Source: Erwinia billingiae Eb661
GTDB lineage: Bacteria; Pseudomonadota; Gammaproteobacteria; Enterobacterales; Enterobacteriaceae
NCBI RefSeq assembly: GCF_000196615.1
Contig: NC_014306.1
Coordinates: forward strand, 3,534,001 to 3,598,000
Length of the DNA stretch: 64,000 nucleotides
Direction of reading: 5' to 3'
Under the pieces are notes generated by a model. That model saw only the letters and a list, made by a program, of their open reading frames with translations, made no database searches and was not told the origin of the DNA. The position numbers and the translations under genes were made by a program. Shown one piece after another: positions 41,272 through 50,595 of this stretch (position 1 is the stretch's first letter; each line of letters starts with the position of its first letter).

Positions 41272-42089
41272 TGGAACCGGGAATGTACCTCGATATCAGC
41301 AACGAGGATTACCACTCAGGCGCGGGTGTTAGTAAATCTCAGCTGGATGACATTGCAACTAACCCGGCCATCTACAAATGGCGCAAGGAAGCGCCAGTGG
41401 ATACCGAAAAGCTTACGGCACTTGATATGGGTACCGCCCTGCACTGCCTTTTGCTGGAGCCGCTGGAGTTCGACAAGCGATTCATCGTGGCGCCGGAATT
41501 CAACCGCCGCACAACCGCAGGCAAGGAAGAAGAAGCTCGCTTTCTAAGGGATTGTGAAGGCAGCGGCATGACAGTCATGGATGCGGAACAAGGCAGGAAA
41601 CTGAAACTGATGCGCGAGAGTGCGCTGGCGCATCCGGCGGCCAGATGGCTGCTTGAAGCTGAAGGACAATGCGAGGGTTCAATCTACTGGACAGATGATG
41701 AAACCACTGAGCTATGTCGCATCAGGCCGGACAAGTTCCTGACAGGCCAGCCGGTAATCGTTGACGTCAAAAAGGTGGCGGATATGGATCGCTTCCCCCG
41801 TCATCTGGCTGAGTTCCGGTATCACATGCAGGAAGCAATGTATCGCGAAGGTTATCTACGCCACTTTGGCGAATACCCAATGTTTATTTTCCTTTGCGTC
41901 AGCGAAACCATCGACTGCGGCCGCTATCCGGTTCGCACCTTCCAGATTCAGCCTGATGATACCGAGGATGGTTACAACCTCTTCCGTACCAGCCTGAACA
42001 CTTATCACGAATGCCGGACTACCGATAACTGGGGCGGCATCGAAGAAATCACCCGCCCAGCCTGGGCGAAGAAAAAGGATTACTCATGA
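41271..42089 (+). CDS. RecE-type 5-prime exonuclease (exodeoxyribonuclease VIII domain)
   Basis: 272 residues, equal to the C-terminal nuclease domain of E. coli RecE alone. Motifs: SNEDYHSGAGVSKSQLDDIA, GTALHCLLLEP, and the PD-(D/E)xK core RIRPDKF with VIVDVKKV. It degrades the 5-prime strand of DNA ends to leave 3-prime tails for RecT. Overlaps recT by four bases. Confidence 0.92.
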   Translation: MEPGMYLDISNEDYHSGAGVSKSQLDDIATNPAIYKWRKEAPVDTEKLTALDMGTALHCLLLEPLEFDKRFIVAPEFNRRTTAGKEEEARFLRDCEGSGMTVMDAEQGRKLKLMRESALAHPAARWLLEAEGQCEGSIYWTDDETTELCRIRPDKFLTGQPVIVDVKKVADMDRFPRHLAEFRYHMQEAMYREGYLRHFGEYPMFIFLCVSETIDCGRYPVRTFQIQPDDTEDGYNLFRTSLNTYHECRTTDNWGGIEEITRPAWAKKKDYS

Positions 42090-42961
42090 GCAACGAAATC
42101 ATCCACGCCCCGGCTAACGAGGCCGATACGAAAGCAGCCATCTTCAGCCCGTCAGGTCTGCAAAAGCTTCAGGCATTTGCCGCGGTCATGGCAGAAGGTA
42201 AAACGACAGTGCCGGCACATCTGGCCGGGAAGCCGGCTGACTGCCTCGCGGTGGCATTACAGGCTGCTCAGTGGGGTATGAACCCGTTCGCTGTGGCGCA
42301 GAAAACTCATCTGGTGAACGGCACGCTGGGATATGAAGCCCAGTTGGTTAATGCGGTAGTGACCAGCTCTACTGCCGTTCAGGGTCGCTTCAAATACGAG
42401 TATGGCGGCAACTGGGATGCCTTTAAGCCGGGTGCAGCCAATGCCGCTAATGAGAAAGGTTTGTGCATTCGCGTGGGTGCTGTGCTTCGCGGTGAAACGG
42501 AAATCACCTGGGGCGAATGGCTGTTCCTGGAATTCATCACCACCCGCAACTCACCGCTATGGAAGACAGCGCCAAAGCAGCAGATGGCATATCTGGCCGT
42601 GAAATACTGGGCGCGCCTCTACTGCCCGGACGTCATTCTCGGAGTTTACACCCCGGACGAGTTTGAGCAAAAAGAGCGTATTGAGCGCGATGTAACCCCG
42701 GCACGCACCCGGCAGGATTTGAACCACCTGATCAACCAGAAGCCCGCCACTGAAGAAACCGCGGCCCAGCAGTCGGCTGAACGCACGCCAGATGAACTCC
42801 TTGCAGCCTTTACTGAAGCAGCCAGCAAGGCGACTGATGCCAAGGAACTGGATCGTATCTATAGATACGCCGCTAAGCATCTCGCCAATGACACGGAAAA
42901 GTTGGATTTGGCTACTGACGTCTACAGCATTCGCCGGGATGAACTCACCGAAGCAGCGTAA
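42086..42961 (+). CDS. RecT single-strand annealing protein
   Basis: 291 residues. CLAVALQAAQWGMNPFAVAQ and LGYEAQLVNAVV are RecT hallmarks. It coats and anneals single strands made by RecE. The C-terminal 70 residues are Ala/Glu-rich and helical, longer than in some members. Confidence 0.92.
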   Translation: MSNEIIHAPANEADTKAAIFSPSGLQKLQAFAAVMAEGKTTVPAHLAGKPADCLAVALQAAQWGMNPFAVAQKTHLVNGTLGYEAQLVNAVVTSSTAVQGRFKYEYGGNWDAFKPGAANAANEKGLCIRVGAVLRGETEITWGEWLFLEFITTRNSPLWKTAPKQQMAYLAVKYWARLYCPDVILGVYTPDEFEQKERIERDVTPARTRQDLNHLINQKPATEETAAQQSAERTPDELLAAFTEAASKATDAKELDRIYRYAAKHLANDTEKLDLATDVYSIRRDELTEAA

Positions 42962-43145
42962 CTAATCTCCGGGCTGGTTGCGCCTGGCCCTCATTACGAA
43001 GCAATAAAACAAGAGCAGCCTGTGAGCAGGTGAAGAAGCGGATCATCGAGCATAGGCCATTTTTTCAGCTTGAGTGTGGCGAGGTAAGGCGGTAAAAATG
43101 CATTACTAATTCCACAAGATATAAGATGATCGAGAGGAAGATAAA

Positions 43146-43505
43146 TTGATCTCATCACGGATACTGGTTTTGCTTTTGCCGCTTTTTCTTACTGCTTGCA
43201 TGTCAACGCCCAATGAGGCAAGGCGTGATACTCCTGTATTTTCTGGCACGAGCGGAAAATCTCCTGATAATCTCTCCGAATGTATCTATGAAGGATGGAC
43301 GAATACCCGGGTGATGCTGGAGAGAGACAATACAACTCATACTGAGCGCTCGGGTGGGAGGGTAACTGTATTTACATGGAAAGACAGTCTGTTTGCAGAC
43401 ATATTGTCAGAAAAGGACGGCTCTCGAGTGAAATTCTATAAGACGTTCGGTATGGGATACACCGTTTCATCTAATAGGAATGATGTCGTAAAAGACTGCC
43501 TGTAA
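43146..43505 (+). CDS. Lipoprotein of unknown function
   Basis: 119 residues from a TTG with GAGAGGAAGA upstream. The lipoprotein signal ends LTAC (Cys 18). The mature part has two more cysteines (SECIYEGWTN and KDCL) and a beta-rich middle. The 184 bases before it hold no clear gene. A lysogen-expressed surface protein is possible. Confidence 0.7.
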   Translation: MISSRILVLLLPLFLTACMSTPNEARRDTPVFSGTSGKSPDNLSECIYEGWTNTRVMLERDNTTHTERSGGRVTVFTWKDSLFADILSEKDGSRVKFYKTFGMGYTVSSNRNDVVKDCL

Positions 43506-43546
43506 TTTCAAATATGCTTCCAAGCGACCTGGCTCCAGCGGGTTTT

Positions 43547-44230
43547 TTATAAAACAGGATCATCAATCTCCTCAACCAACTCACTTCCCTGATGCTTCAC
43601 GCTGCCCACTGACTTCGATACCGGGTGCCAGGTGAAATCATCTGATGGTATGGATTGCTCTTTGGCTATGTCCTTAGCCTCTTCAGAACTGGTATCGGGA
43701 TTGAGCCAGTCCAGCACAGCGGATGTGCTCAGAACCAGCGGCCGGCGGTCATGGATATCGACCAAACCTTTATCGCTGGCGGCGGTGACAATCACAAAGC
43801 CCTCATTCTCGTTCTGCTTATCGTAGGGAGCTTTGCCGATCGCAGCGAAGAAGATGGGTTTACCGGATTTGTGGTAGATGAAGTAAGGCTGCTTCTTGCT
43901 GCCGTCACGCTTCCACTCATACCATCCGTCGGCCATTACGATAGCGCGACCGTTGTTCCACAGCGGCTTGAACATGCGCCCGGTGGCTGCGGTCTCTACC
44001 CTGGCATTAATCAGCGGGGCTTTGTCCCACCACTCGGGCCCATAGCCCCAGTGAACCGGATCAAGATGAAGGGAGTCATCACGCTGATTTAGCAGCAGGA
44101 CATTGGTGCCGGGCGCCACGTTATACCGGCCGATCGGGTCAGGGTCGTAAGCAATCTCCCGCTCTACTTCGTCGGCAAACTCTTTCAGGTATTCTTCGCG
44201 TGTTCTGTACTGCGTGAATCGTCCGCACAT
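43547..44230 (-). CDS. SRAP/HMCES (YedK) protein
   Basis: 227 residues from the ATG that makes the catalytic cysteine residue 2 (MCGRFTQY). Other family marks: NVAPGTNVLLL, NARVETA, ADGWYEWKR and FTWHPVSKSVG with the conserved His. The family crosslinks abasic sites in single-stranded DNA, useful beside RecET. An IS3-family element begins ten bases upstream, so its own promoter is cut off. Part of the ribosome site (GAGGTGCCT) remains. A broken second copy lies at 49068. Confidence 0.92.
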   Translation of the reverse strand: MCGRFTQYRTREEYLKEFADEVEREIAYDPDPIGRYNVAPGTNVLLLNQRDDSLHLDPVHWGYGPEWWDKAPLINARVETAATGRMFKPLWNNGRAIVMADGWYEWKRDGSKKQPYFIYHKSGKPIFFAAIGKAPYDKQNENEGFVIVTAASDKGLVDIHDRRPLVLSTSAVLDWLNPDTSSEEAKDIAKEQSIPSDDFTWHPVSKSVGSVKHQGSELVEEIDDPVL

Positions 44231-44312
44231 AGGCACCTCTGTAGTGGCACACTGAATTTGGCCACCTGAATAGAGGTGATATCATCACCTCATAGTCAAA
44301 ACAGGTGACATT

Positions 44313-45487
<1,175 letters not shown>

Positions 45488-45628
45488 CCGCTACACTCCT
45501 GCTTAAAGATAGTGCAGGCAGGCCATTTGTTCAGCTTGAGAGCTCAACTGTTTACAGATATCCTGGTTATGAGATTCTATGTTAGCTAGCTAATAAGTCT
45601 GTAGATAACTTATCTCTCTGGAGGGTCA

Positions 45629-45895
45629 ATAAAGCACGATTACATTATTTTCGGGGCTGGACATGATGGGAGCATTTTAACGCTTGAGCACTTTTGCACA
45701 GAATTACCCATCTTACCTTACCCATGCACCTTTAATAAGAGCGATGAAGTGCAACCAATCAAACTGGAGCTATTTGATGTTTTCCAGGCTGAAGTTGGTG
45801 GCAAGCAATACAACGTTGCTTCTAATGATGGGGTTCAAATTAGCAGGGTTGCAAAGGTGGTTTCCGAAAGAAAGCCTCGACCAACCAACAGTTAA
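45629..45895 (+). CDS. 88-residue ORF with no standard start
   Basis: An open frame reading IKHDYIIFGAGHDGSILTLE and ending VVSERKPRPTNS. It has no ATG, GTG or TTG until the middle (GTG in the codon before QPIKLEL). GGAGGG lies just before an ATA at 45629, so either ATA is used or an ATG has mutated. A terminator follows the stop. An overlapping 85-residue ATG frame (45684-45941) reads through that terminator and looks less protein-like. Confidence 0.45.
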   Translation: MKHDYIIFGAGHDGSILTLEHFCTELPILPYPCTFNKSDEVQPIKLELFDVFQAEVGGKQYNVASNDGVQISRVAKVVSERKPRPTNS

Positions 45896-45909
45896 TATAC
45901 CGCTAACAA

Positions 45910-45933
45910 GCCGCCCACTGAGGCGGTTTTTTT
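45910..45933 (+). terminator. Terminator
   Basis: CCGCC CACTGA GGCGG followed by seven T, 15 bases after the 88-residue frame. Confidence 0.8.
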
Positions 45934-45958
45934 ACACCTAAATTTCAGGAGTCATCCC

Positions 45959-46174
45959 ATGCATGCAGACATAACAGACCAGGCCGCTGAGCTTGAAGAA
46001 CTGGAAAGGACTATCGCTTTGGCTAACAGGAAGAAGCCGGAACCGCCGTCACCCATTTGCCGCAATGGCGATTGTGGGGAGCCATCTCAGCCGGGTGCGA
46101 GCTACTGCTGCCCGGAGTGCAGGAAAGATGATGAGCTTAATCAGTGGGCGGCCAAACAACGCCTTGTAGCGTGA
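45959..46174 (+). CDS. TraR/DksA-like zinc-finger protein
   Basis: 71 residues: helical start (AAELEELERTIALANRKK) and a four-Cys site (CRNGDCGEP and CCPECRKDD). AGGAGTCATCCC upstream. Like the 34664 gene it may touch RNA polymerase. A degenerate second copy is at 50241. Confidence 0.75.
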   Translation: MHADITDQAAELEELERTIALANRKKPEPPSPICRNGDCGEPSQPGASYCCPECRKDDELNQWAAKQRLVA

Positions 46175-46183
46175 GGATGCGCT

Positions 46184-46387
46184 ATGTCGCCGGAGTCTCA
46201 GAACGCGATCAACAGCACAGCCCGAGCTGCAGTTAAAGAATACACCAACACATCAAACACCCTCACCTACCGTCAGATACTCGATAAACACGCCAAGCGC
46301 ATTGAAACCCTGATACCTGCACAACATCGCGGGCGGGCATGGCTATGGCTGAATTGCGTGTATCAGCGGCTGGGCTGTGGTGGATAG
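46184..46387 (+). CDS. Small hypothetical protein before the methyltransferase
   Basis: 67 residues with GAGGATGCGCT upstream. Helical (NSTARAAVKEYTNTSNTLTY) with a Trp-rich end. Family not recognised. Confidence 0.65.
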   Translation: MSPESQNAINSTARAAVKEYTNTSNTLTYRQILDKHAKRIETLIPAQHRGRAWLWLNCVYQRLGCGG

Positions 46388-46411
46388 GAGATGAAGTCAT
46401 GAGAGGACGCG

Positions 46412-47122
46412 ATGAATGAGCTGGCTCTTTTCGCAGGCGCTGGCGGAGGAATACTCGGCGGGCACCTCCTTGGATGGAGGACAGTTTGCGCAGTTGAACG
46501 TGATGCCTACGCCGCACAAGTTCTGGCGCAACGACAAAACGATAGATGCTTGCGACCATTCCCGATTTGGTCTGACATCTGCAGTTTTGATGGAAAGCCA
46601 TGGAGAGGCATTGTTGACATCGTTTCTGGCGGCTTTCCCTGCCAGGACATTAGCTCGGCTGGACGTGGCGCAGGAATCGAAGGTAGCAGGTCAGGGTTGT
46701 GGTCAGAGATGGCAAGAATCATTGGTGAGATACGACCTTCATTCGTATTCGTGGAGAACTCACCCCTCCTTATCGGAAAAGGACTTGCCCTGGTCATCAG
46801 TGACCTTGCCAAAAATGGGTATGATTGTCAGTGGAGTCGTGTTTCAGCAAAAGAATTTGGTGCGCCTCATAAAAGAGACCGACTTTGGTTGGTCGGGAGA
46901 AATGTTCGCGACACCACAAGCCCGGGATTACCGATCGGGTTCAATTGCCAGATGGAAGGATCCGAAGAGGTCCAGAAACCTGAACGACCAGGTTGGTGGC
47001 CTGCTGAACCCGAACTGGCAAGAGTGGCTAATGGGATGGCCCATCGGGTGGACCGAATTAAAGCCCTTGGAAATGGACAAGTTCCGCGAGTGGCAGCAAC
47101 AGCATTCAGCATCCTGAAGTGA
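46412..47122 (+). CDS. Short C5-cytosine DNA methyltransferase
   Basis: 236 residues. Motif I LALFAGAGGG, motif IV GGFPCQDIS with the catalytic Cys, motif VI FVENSP, motif VIII region KEFGAPHKRDRLWLVG and motif X ALGNGQVP. The target-recognition region between VIII and X is only about 45 residues, far less than usual. Specificity may therefore be altered or activity lost. It may protect phage DNA from restriction. A second long frame overlaps it entirely. Confidence 0.85.
   Translation: MNELALFAGAGGGILGGHLLGWRTVCAVERDAYAAQVLAQRQNDRCLRPFPIWSDICSFDGKPWRGIVDIVSGGFPCQDISSAGRGAGIEGSRSGLWSEMARIIGEIRPSFVFVENSPLLIGKGLALVISDLAKNGYDCQWSRVSAKEFGAPHKRDRLWLVGRNVRDTTSPGLPIGFNCQMEGSEEVQKPERPGWWPAEPELARVANGMAHRVDRIKALGNGQVPRVAATAFSILK
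46416..47117 (+). CDS. Overprinted ORF on the methyltransferase gene
   Basis: 233 residues in another plus-strand frame, starting four bases inside the methyltransferase gene and ending five bases before its stop. Begins MSWLFSQALAEEYSAG; ends NPNWQEWLMGWPIGWTELKP and then LEMDKFREWQQQHSAS. I recall free-standing phage proteins with this same MSWLFSQAL start and WLMGWP..WT end, so both frames may be used. Biochemical role unknown. Confidence 0.6.
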   Translation: MSWLFSQALAEEYSAGTSLDGGQFAQLNVMPTPHKFWRNDKTIDACDHSRFGLTSAVLMESHGEALLTSFLAAFPARTLARLDVAQESKVAGQGCGQRWQESLVRYDLHSYSWRTHPSLSEKDLPWSSVTLPKMGMIVSGVVFQQKNLVRLIKETDFGWSGEMFATPQARDYRSGSIARWKDPKRSRNLNDQVGGLLNPNWQEWLMGWPIGWTELKPLEMDKFREWQQQHSAS

Positions 47123-47193
47123 TCACCCTTCCCCATGTTCTCATCGCAATAGCATTCGTGATCGCCGCCTGGGCGATATTCAAAATACTCTGA
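47119..47193 (+). CDS. 24-residue membrane microprotein
   Basis: GTG overlapping the methyltransferase stop (GTGA). Reads VITLPHVLIAIAFVIAAWAI and ends FKIL, one membrane helix. No strong ribosome site; translational coupling is needed. Confidence 0.4.
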   Translation: MITLPHVLIAIAFVIAAWAIFKIL

Positions 47194-47207
47194 ACGAGGA
47201 AACAACT

Positions 47208-47411
47208 ATGCATCAGCATCAGTTTCAACCAGACTCGCTTGTTGATCTCAAATTCATCATGGCTGATACTGGTTTCGGCAAGACATTCATTTATGACCGC
47301 ATCAAAGACGGCACCCTTCCAAAAAGCAAAATCATTCATGGCCGGGCAAGATGGCTTTACAGTGACCACTGCGCATTCAAATCTAAGCTTCTGAATAACC
47401 CAGATGGGTAA
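47208..47411 (+). CDS. AlpA/excisionase-like DNA-binding protein
   Basis: 67 residues with MADTGFGKTFIYDRIKDGTL, a MerR-like winged helix as in AlpA and Xis proteins, which direct excision or regulate integrases. GAGGAAACAACT precedes the ATG. It is the last phage-like gene on this side. No integrase gene follows it. A deleted copy occurs near 50368. Confidence 0.75.
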   Translation: MHQHQFQPDSLVDLKFIMADTGFGKTFIYDRIKDGTLPKSKIIHGRARWLYSDHCAFKSKLLNNPDG

Positions 47412-47627
47412 ATGCGCGGGTAAAAATATTCTTCCACTAAATAAAACCATTCAAATACAACCTCCTGCGTGATGAATTAGGTGTCTGCAGGGGACACCAT
47501 CTGACCGTTCGCTACCCTCCGCTTTAGTTCGCAAATCCCAAGTCAATCAACCTCCCCTTAAATCATTTTACGCATTGTTTTTTTAGCCGTTTACCTCAGC
47601 GGAAAAGAGGCAGGCGGTGAAAAGTTA
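47412..47627. other. Right end of the prophage, no gene seen
   Basis: Holds a segment around 47440-47500 (AAAACCATTCAAATAC and GTGTCTGC) that recurs imperfectly at 50404-50455, at the end of the second prophage remnant. No integrase, tRNA or clear attachment core is visible. Confidence 0.5.
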
Positions 47628-48344
47628 TTATGAGTTTTTATGCCTCTTTAGCATGTTATGCAGCGCCAGAAATATCAGACCAACACCTATCAGTATCAGG
47701 AACGCATATCCAAGTGAATGGAACAACCCTATTCCTGCGATCCCGCCGGCCAGAAATGACAGCAAGGTGAATGAGTGCAGCCTGAGTCTCTCAAGATAAA
47801 GCGGAGCGTCCTTAGGTGATTCCTTTCGCCTGAGCACGTCGAAGAGCAAGGCCAGCTCTATACCGATATCCGTAGATGTGCCTGATACATGCGTTGTTCT
47901 TACACGCGCGTTAGATATTCTCGTGACGACAGCATTTTGTAAGCCCATTAAAAAGCTCAGGCTTAAGATAAGTAACACGCCGGGGGAAACTGGCGTGAGA
48001 TAGCTCTCAACAATACCGAGCACGACAAGCCCGACACCCTCTATAAAAATATTAATGGCGTATACCGTACGCATTTTCTTTCTGCGACCTGAATTGATAA
48101 CAATTGTCGAGAATGCAGAACCGGCAATGAAAATGCTGACAATCGACAGAAAGAAAATAGCTGGTGCCAGGTTTGCTTTGGCAAGATGATCTGACAGTGA
48201 AGAGACGTTTCCCGTCATGTTGGCAGAGAAAAAACCGACAGCTTCAAATGCTGCGGTGTTCAGGGCTCCGGCAACGGCGGCGAGCGTACAAGCGAGTTGT
48301 GTATCTGCAACATGACTTCGCGAATTCTCAGTGCTAATTAACAT
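47628..48344 (-). CDS. YoaK-like (DUF1275) membrane protein
   Basis: 238 residues from ATG 48344 (AGG upstream). Longer readings to 48455 lack a ribosome site and exceed the usual family length. Signature FEAVGFFSANMTGNVSSLSD and LQNAVVTRISNARVRTTHVS GTSTDIG. About six membrane segments. Function of the family is unknown. It sits between two prophage ends as cargo or as original chromosome. Confidence 0.85.
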   Translation of the reverse strand: MLISTENSRSHVADTQLACTLAAVAGALNTAAFEAVGFFSANMTGNVSSLSDHLAKANLAPAIFFLSIVSIFIAGSAFSTIVINSGRRKKMRTVYAINIFIEGVGLVVLGIVESYLTPVSPGVLLILSLSFLMGLQNAVVTRISNARVRTTHVSGTSTDIGIELALLFDVLRRKESPKDAPLYLERLRLHSFTLLSFLAGGIAGIGLFHSLGYAFLILIGVGLIFLALHNMLKRHKNS

Positions 48345-48623
48345 GGAACCTGCCGTGTTCACCTGGGGTAGACACATGATCCGCTCATTTTTCATCAGTG
48401 ACAAGATGACCAGCCAGACAAAGACAGTACGGCGAGTTTGTACAACTCTTTTCATTTTCGCGTCACATAGATCGCTTCATAAGGCGCACCCGCAAATGTA
48501 CCTTGGGCTTAAAAAACCGCTCGGAGGCACTTTAAGTTTCTACTTCAGTACATTACAAACACTTTTTGAAATTCTTCGACATCTTTCTCAAAGTTGTGCC
48601 GATCCGGGGCTGCATTGTAGTGT

Positions 48624-48953
48624 TCAGTAAGGCAGAGTGAAGAGAAAAGCGTTATAACCTTCGGATGCATCTTCATTAATGTTCTCAATAGCAAGATCAT
48701 TATTCTCTTTAATTTTGCCTGCGGCCACGAGGTCGGATTTGCTGTCCCAGGTCATATTGCCATCTGGGCAAAACCCTGACACACTCCAGTTGCCACATTC
48801 AATACGACCTATGAAAATGTTCCTTTTTGTTGCTTCTTCGCACAGCTCCTTTGCACCTTTAGGCGTAAATTTCATGGTGCTATTGCCATTCAATTCAAAA
48901 AAGTCAGCTCCTGTATCATATAACACATGACGTTCAAAATTCTGACCAGCCAT
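48624..48953 (-). CDS. Hypothetical protein, 109 residues
   Basis: Start ATG 48953 with GAGGAGAGAATT; longer reading from 48992 is unlikely. Acidic, with KGAKELCEEATKRNIFIGRI and SVSGFCPDGNMTWDSKSDL. Size and acidity resemble bacterial toxin-immunity proteins, but no family is recognised. Confidence 0.7.
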   Translation of the reverse strand: MAGQNFERHVLYDTGADFFELNGNSTMKFTPKGAKELCEEATKRNIFIGRIECGNWSVSGFCPDGNMTWDSKSDLVAAGKIKENNDLAIENINEDASEGYNAFLFTLPY

Positions 48954-49067
48954 AATTCTCTCCTCAGTACAGGTCGTTAACCCTATAACCACTATTTTTC
49001 AATTATTATTGAGCATTAACGGATAAAATTACGGCAAGTGCAGGATAAACTCACCCATCGAGTTTCA

Positions 49068-49751
49068 TCACGAGTCCGGATTGCCAATGTCATTTACCAA
49101 GTCACTCCCCTGATTCTTAACATTCCCCACCGTCTTCAAAACAGGATGCCAGGTGAATTCGTCTGAGGGAATGGATTGCTCTTTAGCGATGTCCTGCGCC
49201 TGCTCAGAAGTGGTATCGGGATTCAGCCAGGCCAGTACTGCGGATGTGCTCAGAACCAGCGGCCGGCGGTCGTGTATATCAACCAGACCTTTATCGCTAG
49301 CCGCAGTGACGATCACAAATCCTTAGTTCGCGTTCTGCTTATCGTAGGGAGCTTTGCCGATCGCCGCGAAGAAGATGGGCTTACCGGATTTGTGGTAGAT
49401 AAAGTAAGGCTGTTTCTTGCTGCCGTCACGCTTCCATTCGTACCAGCCGTCGGCCATGACGATAGCGCGCCCGTTGTTCCACAGCGGCTTGAACATGCGG
49501 CCGGTGGCTGCGGTCTCTATCCTGGCATTAATCAGCGGTGCTTTGTCCCACCATTCGGGCCCGTAGCCCCAGTGAACCGGGTCAAGATGAAGGGAATCAT
49601 CGCGCTGGTTTAGCACCAGGACGTTTGTACCGGGCGCCACGTTATACCGGCCGATCGGTTCAGGGTCGTAGGAAATATCCTGCTCTGTTTCGTCGGCAAA
49701 CTCTTTCAGGTATTCTTCGCGTGTTCTGTACTGCGTGAATCGTCCGCACAT
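49068..49751 (-). pseudogene. SRAP/YedK copy 2, nonsense mutation
   Basis: Same length and nearly the same protein as the 43547-44230 gene, with Cys2 (MCGRFTQY). A TAA at 49323-49325 replaces a glutamate codon after DKQNAN; the frame resumes at once with GFVIVTAASDKGLV. The upstream leader AAAAAGGAGGTGCCT shows what the first copy looked like before its IS insertion. Confidence 0.9.
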
Positions 49752-49883
49752 AGGCACCTCCTTTTTCAAGGGTAGAGCATGCAGGTTAAGTGGTCAGCTT
49801 GACGACTTATAGTACTAAAGGTTTCAAGTGGGATGTCGATGAAACATTTACTTAGGATGAACGTATTTTACAAGGATTAATGA

Positions 49884-50198
49884 TTGAAGTGGCTAGTAGT
49901 TTGTTTGATTTTTATGGCATCCAGTGCTCTGGCAGAGCGAGAATATGAGCCACCACTCGTAAGATGCCTCAATGACAATGTTCTCCCTGAAATCCCATCA
50001 AATAGATCAGCAGTTACAATCGTGGACGAAGCATTCAAAAAATGCTCCAAAAATGTAAACATCTGGATGAAAGAGCGGGAGTCACTATCCCCAAATATAC
50101 AGACGAGTCAGTACGGTGAACTTCATGATTTCTATATCAGGATGATTGAGATACGAAGGAAAGTCATCGCAAAACGAAACCACGAAACCGCTCAATGA
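49884..50198 (+). CDS. Exported protein of unknown function
   Basis: 104 residues from TTG (AAGGA eight bases upstream). Signal peptide MKWLVVCLIFMASSALA, then a mature part with two cysteines (VRCLNDN and FKKCSKN). A terminator overlaps its end. It lies in the prophage remnant where the 88-residue frame lies in the other copy, but it is unrelated to it. Confidence 0.65.
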   Translation: MKWLVVCLIFMASSALAEREYEPPLVRCLNDNVLPEIPSNRSAVTIVDEAFKKCSKNVNIWMKERESLSPNIQTSQYGELHDFYIRMIEIRRKVIAKRNHETAQ

Positions 50199-50212
50199 AG
50201 CGGTTTTTTTTA
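50187..50212 (+). terminator. Terminator
   Basis: AACCGC TCAATGAA GCGGTT followed by eight T, overlapping the end of the 49884 gene. Confidence 0.8.
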
Positions 50213-50240
50213 TGCTTAAAAATAAGGAGCCCCCTCAAGC

Positions 50241-50304
50241 ATGCAGACCTAACAGACCAGGCCGCTGAGCTTAAAGAACTGGAAAGGACTGTCGATACGA
50301 CCAT
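50241..50304 (+). pseudogene. Remnant of the zinc-finger gene
   Basis: About 55 bases nearly match the start of the 45959 gene (CAGACCAGGCCGCTGAGCTT, then AAGAACTGGAAAGGACT). A frame change just after the ATG, and loss of the zinc-finger half, make it inactive. Confidence 0.8.
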
Positions 50305-50367
50305 GGGATGTTCTTGTGGGCAAAAAAGCAAAGGCAAATTGCATGACTGAAGCAGCGAAAGCCTTTG

Positions 50368-50455
50368 AAGACCGCATCAAAGACGGCCCCTTCCAAAAAG
50401 CAAAACCATTCAAATACCCCCCCTGCATGATGAATCAAGTGTCTGCCGTTAACAT
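50368..50455 (+). pseudogene. Remnant of the AlpA-like gene and phage end
   Basis: GACCGCATCAAAGACGGC and TTCCAAAAAGCAAAA match the AlpA-like gene at 47208. The sequence then jumps to the AAAACCATTCAAATAC segment that lies past that gene. Roughly 110 bases are deleted between short A-rich repeats. It forms part of a chance 62-residue frame at 50316-50504. Confidence 0.7.
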
Positions 50456-50595
50456 CATTTTACCGTTTTCCTACTTGTTAAAAGCATACCAAATTCAGCA
50501 ATAATCCCTTATTTATGACAAACGCTGACTCAATTTAATCTATCTCTTAGAATCAGAGTGAAACTTCGCAAACCTATCGTTAATCGAAAAAAGTT

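Noticed and set aside
42962..43145. Possible 21-residue GTG frame (VKKRIIEHRPFFQLECGEVR)
   Set aside because: It is too short, with only a weak ribosome site; left unannotated.
45684..45941. 85-residue ATG frame MSTFAQNYPS
   Set aside because: It has no ribosome site, reads through a strong terminator and has an unlikely composition. The overlapping frame at 45629-45895 looks more like a protein.
50316..50504. 62-residue frame in the prophage remnant
   Set aside because: It stitches together fragments of the AlpA-like gene and downstream non-coding sequence; no homologous protein in the intact copy.
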